From Myxococcales bacterium (lineage in GTDB: Bacteria > Myxococcota_A > Polyangia > Fen-1088), in assembly GCA_003142855.1 (NCBI GenBank), contig PLNW01000083.1:186001-250000 (forward strand): 64,000 bases of DNA, written 5' to 3'. Positions within the stretch are counted from its first letter, which is position 1; every line of letters starts with the position of its first letter. Shown here piece by piece: positions 29,201-38,302 of the stretch. The position numbers were made by a program, and so were the translations under genes. Below the pieces are notes generated by a model. That model had not been told where the DNA came from, ran no database searches, and saw only the letters and a program-made list of their open reading frames with translations.

Positions 29201-30855
29201 CCACGAAGAAGCCCCTGGTGGCCGGTACTCTTGCCATCGCTCGTCCAATCAGTGCAGTGCCAGCGGGGTTTCTTTCACCTATCACGGTGCCGTCGGGCAC
29301 GGTGCATCTCCAATCGGATGCGGTGGAACTGAAGGATCTGGCAGTGGCCGTGGGCGGGGCCACGCTTCGTCTCAGTGGCCGGGCTGGCCTGGGCGCGAAC
29401 TTCGTGCCGACCACTCTGGCCGTGCAGGTCCATGGGGAGGTGAGCGCGTCGCTGCTGGAGTCGCTGGTGCCCGACGCCGTATCGGATGTCTCCGGCAGCG
29501 CGCGCATCGACGCCAAGGTCTCGGGGACGCTGGACCAGCCCAATGTTTCGGCGCGCATCGATCTGGGCGAGATCCAGATGCGCTTACGCGGCATCAGCGG
29601 CCGAGTGGCCGTCGAGAGCGGCACCATCGAGCTGTCGAGCCGCGAGCTGCTCCTGCGCGAGGTCAAAGTGCGCATCAACGACGACGGGCGCTTGCTCATC
29701 GGCGCCGCTGGGACAAGTCCCGGCCGCGTTCGCATTATCAGCCTGCGCCCGAAGTTGGTGCTGGGCAAAGTGGACCTTCCTCTCAAGGGCGAGCGTCTGG
29801 TCTACCGGGCGCCCGGCCTCGAGATTGACGATCTTTCCTTTGCCCTCGAGCTGACTGGTGATCTGCAAGACTCGCTCAGCCTGAGCGGCGATGTCCGTCT
29901 GATCTCTGGGAGATACATCCGAGATTTCAATGTGCGCAACTTGATGCTCACCCCGCGCATCAACGAGTCCGAGTCGCGTCCTTTCTGGGAAGGTGTGCCC
30001 CTGCTCGAAAACCTGGGTCTCAATCTGCGCGTGCGCACTCTGGGAGACGGCTTCATGGTGCAGAACAACCTGGCGACGGAAATCTACCTGCAAGTCGATT
30101 TGTTCGTGGGCGGAACCCTCTCGTCACCCACCCTGGCCGGGGACGTGCGGCCCACCGACGGGCGGTTTCACATTCTGGGGCTACGCGGCGATTTTGACAT
30201 CACGCCCAACGTAAACCACATCACCTTCGTTCCAACCAAATCGCTGGCCGCGGGCGATACCCCCGAACTCGCCATCGACGCCACAAATCTCCTGACCGAC
30301 GCTTCTGAGAACGAGCACACGGTTCAGATACGCATCACCGGCCCCATCAACCAGGCAGCCATTGACCTGTCGACCACCGACGGCCTCGACCGCAACCAGA
30401 CCCTGATGATGCTGCTCTCTGGACGAACCACCGAGGACATTGGCACGGGAGCACGCACCATCGGCATCAACGCCCAGAGCGGAATCGACATGATGGGCCA
30501 GGCTTCGCGCGATGCCGTGTCGAACCTGGTCGAGCCCTACATCGACGATACCCTGCAATCTCTCACCGGCCACAAGTTGAATCTGCGTCCTGCCGTGGGA
30601 GCGGACGGCTTCGAAGTGAAGGTGCTGGCGCGTGCGAGTCGCGAATTCACCCTGGAGCTGTCCTATCTGCGTGGTTTTCAGACCCAGGTTCGCTACCGGG
30701 CCCAAGCCAATGCCTGGTTGCGCGACTACCTCACGGCCCGCCTGATTGGCGAGCAACTCAACTACTCGCCCCAGCAGGGCATTAACGATTCAGTGGGAAG
30801 TCTGAAGTTGGAGATGACCATCGACTACCCAATCCGGTTCATGACCCTGCCATGA
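26284..30855 (+). CDS. tamB: TamB-like inner-membrane protein (AsmA/DUF490 family)
   Basis: A 1523-residue protein with one N-terminal membrane anchor (about 18-38, ILASLLGL-type helix after a basic RRRILR) and a very long beta-rich periplasmic body with repeated strand motifs (VSVDLTGTM, GGAISLEARVSG, GTLAIARP). The C-terminal part from about 1270 carries DUF490 features: SLSGDVRLISGRYIRDFN, LRGDFDITPNVN, MMLLSGRTTEDIG and the final VGSLKLEMTIDYPIRF. TamB proteins bridge the periplasm and move phospholipids or assist outer-membrane protein assembly with an Omp85 partner. That partner type is encoded 31 bp downstream. The start is ATG 26284 rather than the TTG at 26263. Confidence 0.88.
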   Translation: MGHVAPPIRRRILRIGGIVLASLLGLVSLAVAGAVFFLQGERMGAFVAKVLPEMRGKLEFRSIHWPARLLVDILVKRPTPFSVDGVKFFDPEGTVVVDVPHLDVKIELHQLINGAGLFMHDLEVGPNSYWRFGRMKKTKKGIGFLATFDPKNPPPPPPPGAKPEKGFAIRIFNAQLNGLRVVFDFPHVWGFDLRDLHAPAWLQVEDGFCGWEAVGLEARQGGTLTVLDQVLPFDSVKVKQVATLREYSDDIFLDLTEGKTGHSTLVGKGFFNGIYAADSVSAIHMHTEFHDAADALNAVLKPMNIPGLHVGGADARVTANLLGPYVSIAINTEIAGLDAAYDQYAVQNLVLRAGMQFDPNSKASAPNTKLEELSFSPPGGGRFSTKADLMVPKLSMQLRFHHFTVDSYLPIGLRKLAAGKLHGRLSATAEFDESMSAVKRGTLRDLDLSFERTGKKRSLPRSLRLRGQATASPAEVSTSGIHIEVPGAGIDVKGKVEFAKHLLALGLRVGSTNLPRLLASLGVQPLAQEASVAVDLTGTMEQPRASGHFEVKDIGGVDGIPSVPSLETKFHLQDGTLSVDSLAAQVADGTLAGSGTLKLFEKTVQHMLRSPALEFRLEGRQIALQSLVTGGLVAGKMSFDVTASGPLRRPKVRFEMPAGVTATVLGQTWEIGGIDLEVDQEGAAVRLLQANAKGGGEIQIEGHMRFVPKAMPIEWHLKVTDLPVAAVLAAAQVDVPATGRLSVDLRLSGSTKSPLVAGTIELHGVTVMGMALGDAILNLSALESGIAVKGTLFNRFTVDATAQLTSAGLRAKGNLVFTHLVLEDLALQLRGNREIAELVQQQKDLDAHAILSGHIGVEVQPEKPFAVQAVLTEIDASIRQEITGAGGQAATRRIGLKNDGDLRATVAGDHIVLEQARFISEGGRFSVTGELDGESLRAALSGQLNLEFLQPFLRRKFQKVGGAISLEARVSGTTKKPLVAGTLAIARPISAVPAGFLSPITVPSGTVHLQSDAVELKDLAVAVGGATLRLSGRAGLGANFVPTTLAVQVHGEVSASLLESLVPDAVSDVSGSARIDAKVSGTLDQPNVSARIDLGEIQMRLRGISGRVAVESGTIELSSRELLLREVKVRINDDGRLLIGAAGTSPGRVRIISLRPKLVLGKVDLPLKGERLVYRAPGLEIDDLSFALELTGDLQDSLSLSGDVRLISGRYIRDFNVRNLMLTPRINESESRPFWEGVPLLENLGLNLRVRTLGDGFMVQNNLATEIYLQVDLFVGGTLSSPTLAGDVRPTDGRFHILGLRGDFDITPNVNHITFVPTKSLAAGDTPELAIDATNLLTDASENEHTVQIRITGPINQAAIDLSTTDGLDRNQTLMMLLSGRTTEDIGTGARTIGINAQSGIDMMGQASRDAVSNLVEPYIDDTLQSLTGHKLNLRPAVGADGFEVKVLARASREFTLELSYLRGFQTQVRYRAQANAWLRDYLTARLIGEQLNYSPQQGINDSVGSLKLEMTIDYPIRFMTLP

Positions 30856-30886
30856 CCGAAATCCACCGAACTACTCTCTGACATCC

Positions 30887-33800
30887 GTGCTGGAACCCTT
30901 GTCGAGAAAGAGCACTCACCTTGCGCTTGCAGCGGTCCTGCTGGCCACCGGCCTTGCAGCCGGGGCGCGCGGACAGGACGCGCCCTCTGTGCAGCGGGAT
31001 GCGGCTGTGACGGCCCCGGCACCACACATCGTTTCGGTCTCGCTAGAGGGCTCGATCGATCCCCCCGGACGCGTCGAAAGCCTGGTGGCCACCATCGCCC
31101 CGTTGCATGCGCCCTTTGTCGAGTCCGGCGAAGCCGATCGGGTCGGGACACCTCTAGGGACGGCTCCCCGTCTCAAAAATCTGCTCAAAGCTGTGGGCTA
31201 TCAGGCTGAGATTGCCGTCCAGACGGAGGCCGGCGGAGTTCGCCTGCAGATTCGTCTGCGAGCCTTCGATCGCGTACGTCAGATCTTCGTTTCGGGCAAC
31301 CAGCCCATCGTCCGTCCGGGCGTGCGCCAGGAAGAGATCCTCCGGCAGCTCAGCCTTCGCAACGGGCAAGCCCTGCCCCCGGCGGGAGAGCGGCGGGACA
31401 CCTTTCTCGACGCGGAGGCTGTGCACGTGCGCGACTACCTGCACGCGCAGGGCTTTCAGGACGCAGAAGTACACATCGTTGAACACAGCACCAACAAGGT
31501 TCCGGCCAGGGTCAACTTGGACGTGCGCGTGAAGTTAGGACCGGGCTATCCCTTGGGCAAGATAAGCGTGACCGGCAGCCGCGCCATTTCCGTCGGCGAT
31601 ATCGCGGACAGCTTTCGCCACATGGATTGGCACTTTTGGCGCTGGCCGTGGCTGCGCCACGAACTATTTCGCCGCAACGTCTTGCGCATCGACGAGACTG
31701 CTCTCGCCCGCCGCTACGCCAAGCTCGGTTATCCCGGCACACGTGTCACCGATGACTTTGACCCCAATTCGAGCGTGGATCACAGCGAGAAGGAGGTACA
31801 CCTGGGCATCCAGGTCAAAGAGCGCCGGCGCATCGAGCTGGTCTTCGAGGGCAATCACTCACGGTCCGCGGGCGCGCTGACGGGCGACGTCGCCGCCATG
31901 GCGCACGGCGTGTACGACGACGTTGACGCGGCCGAGGGTGCAGAAACGCTCCAGAAGGCGTACCGCGAGCGGGGCCACATGCTGGTCAAGATTACCTGGC
32001 GGCGCGAGCGTATCGACGAGGACGCCGACCGCATCGTCTTCACCATCGATGAGGGGCCGGTTCTCAAAGTGCGCGGGGTGGAGTTCGTGGGCAACCACAA
32101 GGTGTCGTCTTCCACCCTGGCGGAAGGGATTCGAACCAAAGAGTTCCCGTTTCTGGGCTTCCTCGGCTTGGGCGAGGGCGGTTTTGCGACCCCACGGCAG
32201 ATCGAGCTCGACGTGCAGAGCCTGGTCGACTACTACGAGAGTATCGGTCGTCCGGGAAGCAAGGTGCGTGCTGAGATTGCGCCAGCGCCGGGCGAGTGGC
32301 GGCCGGCGCCGACGAGCGCCAAGGATGTTATCCGGCGCGAAGACGAGCTGGCATTGCGAAAGGCGAACGCGCTCTTCGTGCGTTTTCTCATTGAGGAGGC
32401 GCCCCTGGTGTGGGTGGCGGACATGCGCTTCGTATCTGCCGACCCCGCCACGCCCGTGCCGCGCGACGACCTGTTCTTGCGCAAGTCGCTGCGTACGGTG
32501 ATAGGAGCGCCCTACCAACCGGCGGTCGTGCGCCGCGATGAGGAACGACTCAAACGCCTGATGGGGGACGAAGGCTATCGCAACGCCACCGTCGAGTCCC
32601 ATATCGAGCGAGAGGGCGATCACGTCACAATCGTGTGGAACATCAAGCTGGGTTCGCAGGTGCACGTGGGCCCCGTGTTCCTGCGGGGCAATTTCCTGAC
32701 CACGCAAGACACCATCATGACCTGGGCCGAGATTCGTCCGGGATCGTTGCTGACCACGCGTGCCGTGGAACGGGCACAGCGCAACCTGGCCATGATCCAG
32801 CTTTTCAACAACCCGAACCCGGTCAGCTTTCCCAGCGAAAGCCCGCAGCAACCGGTGGTTCCCATGGTAGTCGAAGTGGAAGAACGACACGACCATTTCG
32901 GCATCGTAACTATCGGTGGGGGCATTTCCACCGACCAGAAATCGCCCACCTCCAGTTTCCCCGTGGGCGGATACGCGGCGCTGGGCTACGAGCACCGGAA
33001 CCTCTTCGGTCACGGCTGGACCTTGACCGCACAGACAGCCCTTGGCCTGTCGCTTAGCCGGGTGAACGCTAGCTTTTTGGATCCACGTTTCTTCGGCTCG
33101 CTCTTCCGCCTGGAGATCGGCGGCAGCTATCTGCGCCAGGCTACGGTGCGGCTGGGCGATCTGCGTTCGGGCGCAACCTTCATCGGATTTGCGCGCGAGC
33201 TGTTCCCCGGCGTCGATGCCAACATTCGCTACAATTTTCGCGACACCTTTCACACGGAGTTTCTGGCGCGCGGGGCCGGTGCCGACGAGGATGAAAGCAC
33301 CGTCAGCATCGGAACCATTGTGGGAAGTTTCAGCACAGGCATCGAGTGGCAGCGGCTCGACAACACCTTGGTGCCTTCCCGTGGCTTCAGGGTGGGCGTG
33401 GGCGCGGAACTGGCCCTGCCGCGTTTCTCCTTTGACTATGGATCGGATTCTTTCATCAAGCTGAGTGGCCATTCGCTCGCGGTGGTGCCGCTGTTGTCGT
33501 GGCTGAGCCTGCATCACAGCCTGCGCTACGACCAAGGATTCCCGCTCGGGGGCGCATCGCTGCTGCCTCGGGTGGAACGGTTCTTCGCCGGCGGCGACAC
33601 CACGGTTCGGGGTTACGATCTGGACCGCCTCCTGACCGAGACGATCTATGTGCCGAGCGCGTTCGCCGTCCAGTACCAACCGGTTGGGGGCAATTTGCGC
33701 CTGATTCAAAACATCGACCTCCAGTTCCCCATCCTCCGCCCCTGGTATGGGTCGGTGTTTCTCGACAGTGGCGTGGTGGCCTTTTCGTTCGACGGACTGT

Positions 33801-33952
33801 CAGCCTCGAATTTTCGCCACGGCCTTGGCGTTGCGCCCTTTGTCTTCAAGTTGCCGATTGGCGATCTGAGTCTGGCCGCGGCGATACCGCTCAACCCGAA
33901 GCCGGGCGACAGCTCATGGCGATTTCATGTGAACGTCGGGTTGATGTTCTGA
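30887..33952 (+). CDS. Omp85 family outer-membrane protein (BamA/TamA-like) with extended POTRA region
   Basis: A 1021-residue protein with signal peptide (LALAAVLLATGLAAGARG). About seven POTRA-like modules are visible; the clearest begin VRQIFVSGNQPI, LGKISVTGSRAIS, RIELVFEGNHSRS, KVRGVEFVGNHKVS, VADMRFVSAD and VGPVFLRGNFLTT. A 340-residue surface-antigen barrel follows from about 680, with GGGISTDQK and the conserved FFAGGDTTVRGYDLDRL near 900. It ends with FHVNVGLMF, a typical C-terminal beta signal with a terminal Phe. It forms a pair with tamB. Standard BamA has five POTRA modules and TamA three, so this one is longer than both. Confidence 0.9.
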   Translation: MLEPLSRKSTHLALAAVLLATGLAAGARGQDAPSVQRDAAVTAPAPHIVSVSLEGSIDPPGRVESLVATIAPLHAPFVESGEADRVGTPLGTAPRLKNLLKAVGYQAEIAVQTEAGGVRLQIRLRAFDRVRQIFVSGNQPIVRPGVRQEEILRQLSLRNGQALPPAGERRDTFLDAEAVHVRDYLHAQGFQDAEVHIVEHSTNKVPARVNLDVRVKLGPGYPLGKISVTGSRAISVGDIADSFRHMDWHFWRWPWLRHELFRRNVLRIDETALARRYAKLGYPGTRVTDDFDPNSSVDHSEKEVHLGIQVKERRRIELVFEGNHSRSAGALTGDVAAMAHGVYDDVDAAEGAETLQKAYRERGHMLVKITWRRERIDEDADRIVFTIDEGPVLKVRGVEFVGNHKVSSSTLAEGIRTKEFPFLGFLGLGEGGFATPRQIELDVQSLVDYYESIGRPGSKVRAEIAPAPGEWRPAPTSAKDVIRREDELALRKANALFVRFLIEEAPLVWVADMRFVSADPATPVPRDDLFLRKSLRTVIGAPYQPAVVRRDEERLKRLMGDEGYRNATVESHIEREGDHVTIVWNIKLGSQVHVGPVFLRGNFLTTQDTIMTWAEIRPGSLLTTRAVERAQRNLAMIQLFNNPNPVSFPSESPQQPVVPMVVEVEERHDHFGIVTIGGGISTDQKSPTSSFPVGGYAALGYEHRNLFGHGWTLTAQTALGLSLSRVNASFLDPRFFGSLFRLEIGGSYLRQATVRLGDLRSGATFIGFARELFPGVDANIRYNFRDTFHTEFLARGAGADEDESTVSIGTIVGSFSTGIEWQRLDNTLVPSRGFRVGVGAELALPRFSFDYGSDSFIKLSGHSLAVVPLLSWLSLHHSLRYDQGFPLGGASLLPRVERFFAGGDTTVRGYDLDRLLTETIYVPSAFAVQYQPVGGNLRLIQNIDLQFPILRPWYGSVFLDSGVVAFSFDGLSASNFRHGLGVAPFVFKLPIGDLSLAAAIPLNPKPGDSSWRFHVNVGLMF

Positions 33953-33972
33953 GCGAGGCGTTCAGTTGATGG

Positions 33973-34036
33973 CAAGACAAGATCACGCTGGAGCGTCGGC
34001 TATACTGGCCGCGATGGTCCTAGGCCGCTTGTCTTG
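33973..34036. repeat. Inverted repeat CAAGACAAG / CTTGTCTTG
   Basis: Perfect 9-bp arms at 33973-33981 and 34028-34036, 46 bases apart, extendable by G-U pairs. They lie in the 120-bp gap between the Omp85 gene and the spermidine-synthase-like gene. No T-tract follows, so this is not a standard terminator; a leader RNA structure is possible. Confidence 0.5.
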
Positions 34037-34072
34037 TTGGCGGGGGCTCCTACTGGAACGGAGACAGGCGTA

Positions 34073-37000
34073 GTGTCGCGTCCGATTACGCCCACGCGGG
34101 TGGGATTGCTGTTGTTCGCGTCCGGGCTTTGCGCTCTGGTGTATCAGGTGGCGTGGCTACGGGAGTTTCGTCTGGTGTTCGGGGCCAGTACCGCAGCGAC
34201 CGCGGCGGTGCTGGCCGTGTTCATCGGGGGACTTGGCGCAGGAGGATTGCTGCTCGGCCCGCGCGCCGATCGATCGCCCCGGCCACTCGCTCTCTACGGC
34301 GCGCTGGAGCTGGGCGCCGCGCTGCTGGCGGCCCTGTCGCCCCTGTTTCTATATTTGGTACGCACGGTCTACGTGGAACTCGGGGGCAGCGCACGGTTGG
34401 GACTTTTCGCAGGCACCGCGCTTCGCGTTGCTCTGGGTGCTTTCGTGCTCGGCGGCCCCACCTTGCTCATGGGAGGGGCCATGCCCGCCGCTGTGGCCGC
34501 AGTGGAGGTGGACGAGGACGTGGGCCGCCGTCGGCTGGCCGTGCTCTACGGACTGAACACGCTCGGCGCGGTGGTGGGCTGCTTGCTCGCGGATTTCATC
34601 CTGCTCGAAGCCTTCGGCACGCGCAGGACGTTGTGGAGTGCAACCGCGCTCGGTGCCTGTGTGGCGCTCTGTGCATTGGCTTGGTCGAGGCCGTCGGCCG
34701 TTCGCGGCGCTCGCCCGGCTGACGCAGGCACGGACGCGCATGCCGGCGCAGCGTCAGGATTCGTCCTTTGCGCTGCTGGCGTTGTAGGTTTTGCCTTCTT
34801 TCTCATGGAGCTGGTGTGGTACCGCATGCTCGGGCCGCTTCTCGGGGGGACCGTGTTCAGTTTTGGAATCATCCTGGCGCTGGCTCTGCTTGGCATCGGT
34901 GTCGGCAGTTCTTTTCACGGGTTCTTCGCATCCCGCGGCCGTTCGTCCGCGACCTTGCTGGGTTTCGCTGGCATCTGCTTGGCCGAGGCTGCGGCCATCG
35001 CCCTTCCCTTCGCGGTCGGCGACGGGGTGGCTTTGCTCACGCTCTTTCTACAGCCCCTCGGGGGTGCTTTCGGGTTCTGGGGCCATGCCGCGGTTTGGGT
35101 GGTGGTGGCTGGCCTCGTGATCTTGCCCGCGGCCATCGCTTCGGGCATTCAATTTCCCGTGCTCATCGCCCTGCTCGGACGCGGTCGCGCTGGAGTGGGA
35201 CGCCAGACCGGGATGGTCTATGCCGCGAACACACTGGGGGCCATTGCCGGATCCCTGGCGGGTGGGTTCGGCCTCATTCCTCTATTGACCGCACCTGGCT
35301 GTTGGCAACTCGCCGCCGGCATGCTCGCGCTGCTAGGCCTTGTTTCTTGTCTGCTTGGTTTTCGACAAAGCCAACCTGGTGCAACCCTGTCCAGGACGCT
35401 GCCGTGGCTGGCGGGAGCCGCCGCCATCGCGGTCTTGCTTTCCGCGCGGGGGCCGACGGCGGTTTGGCGACACAGCCCCATCGCGGTGGGCCGCATCGAC
35501 GTTGGTTCGCTGGCCAACCCAACCGCACGGCGAGACTGGGAGAACGGAGTGCGCCGCTCCATCGCCCACGAAGAGGATGGCGTGGAGAGCAGCGTAGCCC
35601 TCGAACGAGCGACCGGGTACGCCTTCATTCTCAATGGCAAGACCGATGGACACGCCCGCATGGACGCCGGCACCCAGGTTATGGGGGGCCTGTTCGGCGC
35701 GTTCTTGCACGGGCATCCACGACGGGCATTCGTCATCGGCCTTGGCACGGGCAGCACCTCCGGCTGGCTGGCTGCCGTCCCCTCCATCGAGCGGGTGGAC
35801 ACGGTCGAACTCGAGCCGGCCATCCTATCGATTGCGCGCGTCTGCGCCGCCGTAAACCACGATGCCATGGAGAATCCCAAGCACCGGGTGATGATCGGCG
35901 ACGCGCGTGAGACTTTGCTCGGCAGAGGCGAGGCCTACGACATCATTGCGTCTGAACCGTCGAATCCCTACCGCGCTGGAATCGCCAGCTTGTTCACGCG
36001 CGAATACTACCGGGCGGTCGAGCGCCGCCTCGAGAAGGGCGGCCTTTTCTTGCAGTGGGTGCAGGCCTACGCTATCGACGGACAATCCCTGCGCACGATC
36101 ATGGCTACCTTGGCCCAGGTCTTCCCCTACGTGGAGACATGGTTCATGGCTCCGTCGGATCTGCTTCTGGTCGCGACACGTGAGCCGCTTGCTCACGACA
36201 CCGGCGTCTTGCGGGCACGCGCGGCGGAAGAACCCTTTCGCAGCGCCATGCTCGGGGCATGGAGCACGACCAGCTTGGAAGGTGTGCTCGCCCACCATGT
36301 GGCGCGGCCGTCCCTGGTGCGCCGTATTGCCGAGCTAGAGGGTGCGCGCATCAACACCGACGACCGCGCTCTCGTCGAGTTCGGATTTGCACGTGCTCTT
36401 GCCGGCACGCGTGCGATTCGCGTGCGGGATGTGGCGGCCCAAGCGCGCGCACGCGATGAACATCGCCCCTGGCTCACCGGTGGAGACATCGACAATGCCC
36501 GAGTTGCCGACGAGAGAGTGGCGTTCGATGTGTCTCTGGGATTGACTCCTTCCGTCCCTGCCGATAGCAGCAATGCTCAGCGCGCACGCTATGCGGCGCT
36601 GGCTGAATGGATCTCCGGCCGGTACGCGGACGCGTTGGCCAGCTGGCGCCGTCAGACATCCGAGCCCCGCAATCCCGTCGAGATGATGGTGGTGGGCGAT
36701 GGCCTCGCCGAGACCGGCGATGCGGAGGCCTTGCGCGCGGCGGAACTCCTGCGCCCGCTGTGGCCAGCCGTCGCGAATGGGATCGTGGCACGCTACTTCT
36801 ATCGCCGGGGGAGTTTCGAGGAAGCGAATCGTTTCTTCGAGGCCAGTCTGGTCGCGTACCGCACCGATCCCTGGCCACCTCCGAACTTCATGCTGCGAAC
36901 CCTCAACCTGGCTGCCGAAGCTGCTCGGAGCCGGCCGGAGGCGATTCATAGCCTGTTCGGTGTGCTATCGGTTCCGTTTGCCGTGTACATGATGGACGAG

Positions 37001-37222
37001 GCGCGGGCAATGGCCCTGGTTTTCCTAGCCCAGTCGTTGCCGCCAGGGTCAGAGTGCGCCCAGGCCCTTGCTTTTTTTGAACCGGATGTTCCTTGGAATG
37101 CGGACTTCCTCAGCTTTCGCCAGGGTTGTTATCGGGCCTTGGGCATGGGCCTTGCGGACAATGCTCAAAGCGACCTGGGCCGCTTCATGAAGGAGAACCC
37201 GGCTCACTTCTCGCCCCCCTGA
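34073..37222 (+). CDS. Multi-pass membrane protein fused to spermidine-synthase-like domain
   Basis: A 1049-residue protein; the GTG at 34073 is chosen because GGAGACAGG precedes it. About 480 N-terminal residues form multiple membrane helices (LLLFASGLCALVYQVAWLRE onward). A Rossmann methyltransferase-like domain has VIGLGTGSTSGWLAA and VELEPAILSIA. The region that holds the catalytic Asp in true spermidine synthases reads DIIASEPSNPYRAGIASLF, with Glu at the key place, so ordinary aminopropyl transfer is unlikely. The C-terminal 250 residues are helical and TPR-like. Such fused proteins occur in many environmental bacteria; their reaction is not established. It ends convergent with the SPOR gene, 77 bp apart. 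Confidence 0.85.
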   Translation: MSRPITPTRVGLLLFASGLCALVYQVAWLREFRLVFGASTAATAAVLAVFIGGLGAGGLLLGPRADRSPRPLALYGALELGAALLAALSPLFLYLVRTVYVELGGSARLGLFAGTALRVALGAFVLGGPTLLMGGAMPAAVAAVEVDEDVGRRRLAVLYGLNTLGAVVGCLLADFILLEAFGTRRTLWSATALGACVALCALAWSRPSAVRGARPADAGTDAHAGAASGFVLCAAGVVGFAFFLMELVWYRMLGPLLGGTVFSFGIILALALLGIGVGSSFHGFFASRGRSSATLLGFAGICLAEAAAIALPFAVGDGVALLTLFLQPLGGAFGFWGHAAVWVVVAGLVILPAAIASGIQFPVLIALLGRGRAGVGRQTGMVYAANTLGAIAGSLAGGFGLIPLLTAPGCWQLAAGMLALLGLVSCLLGFRQSQPGATLSRTLPWLAGAAAIAVLLSARGPTAVWRHSPIAVGRIDVGSLANPTARRDWENGVRRSIAHEEDGVESSVALERATGYAFILNGKTDGHARMDAGTQVMGGLFGAFLHGHPRRAFVIGLGTGSTSGWLAAVPSIERVDTVELEPAILSIARVCAAVNHDAMENPKHRVMIGDARETLLGRGEAYDIIASEPSNPYRAGIASLFTREYYRAVERRLEKGGLFLQWVQAYAIDGQSLRTIMATLAQVFPYVETWFMAPSDLLLVATREPLAHDTGVLRARAAEEPFRSAMLGAWSTTSLEGVLAHHVARPSLVRRIAELEGARINTDDRALVEFGFARALAGTRAIRVRDVAAQARARDEHRPWLTGGDIDNARVADERVAFDVSLGLTPSVPADSSNAQRARYAALAEWISGRYADALASWRRQTSEPRNPVEMMVVGDGLAETGDAEALRAAELLRPLWPAVANGIVARYFYRRGSFEEANRFFEASLVAYRTDPWPPPNFMLRTLNLAAEAARSRPEAIHSLFGVLSVPFAVYMMDEARAMALVFLAQSLPPGSECAQALAFFEPDVPWNADFLSFRQGCYRALGMGLADNAQSDLGRFMKENPAHFSPP

Positions 37223-37299
37223 CCGAGAGGCCGTTCTCGAAAATGAGCAAGCGACCGCGGGTGAAGCCGGACGAGAGTTTCTCCTGTGACCGAGAATCG

Positions 37300-38262
37300 C
37301 TATCGCTGCGCCACGTACGCAATCACACCGTGCTTCTTCTCGAAGGCCAGCTTGCCGGCGTAGGCATCTTTGGCCGTGGCGAAATCGCCCACGCGCACGC
37401 GGTACCAGGTGCCCTTGCCCGGTAGATCGGAAACCACGAGATAGGTCTTCTCAGGGCCGAATTTCGCGGCAAACGCCTCGGCCTCGCCACGGTCTTGGAA
37501 CGAGCTGAGCTGCAAGGTGAAGTGCGCCTTGCCCTTGGCCGAATCGGTAGCCGCGGCGCCGATCACCGGGACTGGCGCATTCTTAGGCGGCACGGGTGCC
37601 GCCTCGGCGGTCTGCTGCGCCGCCGGTGCAGCCGCTACCGCTGTCTTGCTCGACGCGGACGCCGTAGGTGCGTTGGTCAGGGTGGCCGCGGCCACGGCTT
37701 TCCCCGCGCTGGGCGTAGCCTTGACCTCCACCGGTCGTGCAGACACGGCCGGCTTGCTGTCGAGCAAAGCAACCAACTTGCCGTTGGCCGGCTTGGTCGA
37801 AGCCTTTTCTGGCGTGGCCGAGACCGCCTGACTGGACTCGCCATTCTTAGCGGTCGGCTTGCCAGCCTCGGTAATCTTGCCTGGTTCGCTCTTGTTCGAA
37901 TCCGCCAGCTTGGGCTCGGCCAGTTTCAGGTCGGTCCTCTTCGCCCCATTCTGGGTGCTCTTGCCCCCGAAAAGGGTCTGCGGGAAGGTGACGGCTGGTG
38001 TCTGGGTGGACCGGGGCGCGGTGGCAACCTTGTCGAGCAGGGCCAGTGGGTCCTCCACTTCAGGAGCGACCGCGCGCCCCCGCGATTCCAGTCGCTTGCC
38101 CACCACGACGCCCAGAACGAAAAGCAGACAAGCCACCAGCGCGCTGCCAAAAAACAAGAAGAAGACTTGGCGGTTGTCGAGGCGTACTTCGATCTTGTCA
38201 CGCCAGCGTTCAACATCGCGAAGGCCTCGTTGATCCATCGCTACTCCGGAAGTGTAACCCAT
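37300..38262 (-). CDS. SPOR domain membrane protein
   Basis: A 320-residue protein from the ATG at 38262 with AGGAG at 38269-38273. A short cytosolic segment precedes one membrane helix at about 33-55 (VFFLFFGSALVACLLFVLGV). A Lys/Ala/Pro-rich linker of about 170 residues then reaches a SPOR domain at 245-320 (HFTLQLSSFQDRGEAEAFAA, GTWYRVRVGDFATAKDA). SPOR domains bind denuded peptidoglycan at septa, so a cell-division or envelope role is likely. It is 40 bp behind argS on the same strand, an order seen in several deltaproteobacteria as far as I recall. Confidence 0.88.
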   Translation of the reverse strand: MGYTSGVAMDQRGLRDVERWRDKIEVRLDNRQVFFLFFGSALVACLLFVLGVVVGKRLESRGRAVAPEVEDPLALLDKVATAPRSTQTPAVTFPQTLFGGKSTQNGAKRTDLKLAEPKLADSNKSEPGKITEAGKPTAKNGESSQAVSATPEKASTKPANGKLVALLDSKPAVSARPVEVKATPSAGKAVAAATLTNAPTASASSKTAVAAAPAAQQTAEAAPVPPKNAPVPVIGAAATDSAKGKAHFTLQLSSFQDRGEAEAFAAKFGPEKTYLVVSDLPGKGTWYRVRVGDFATAKDAYAGKLAFEKKHGVIAYVAQR

Positions 38263-38302
38263 GCTTCGCTCCTGAGAAAAAGTGAGAGGCCGAGTCGAGG
38301 CA

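Noticed and set aside
31859..33709. Long open frame antisense to the Omp85 gene
   Set aside because: The sense strand has signal peptide, POTRA modules and a barrel; the antisense frame is an effect of high GC content and shows no family motif.
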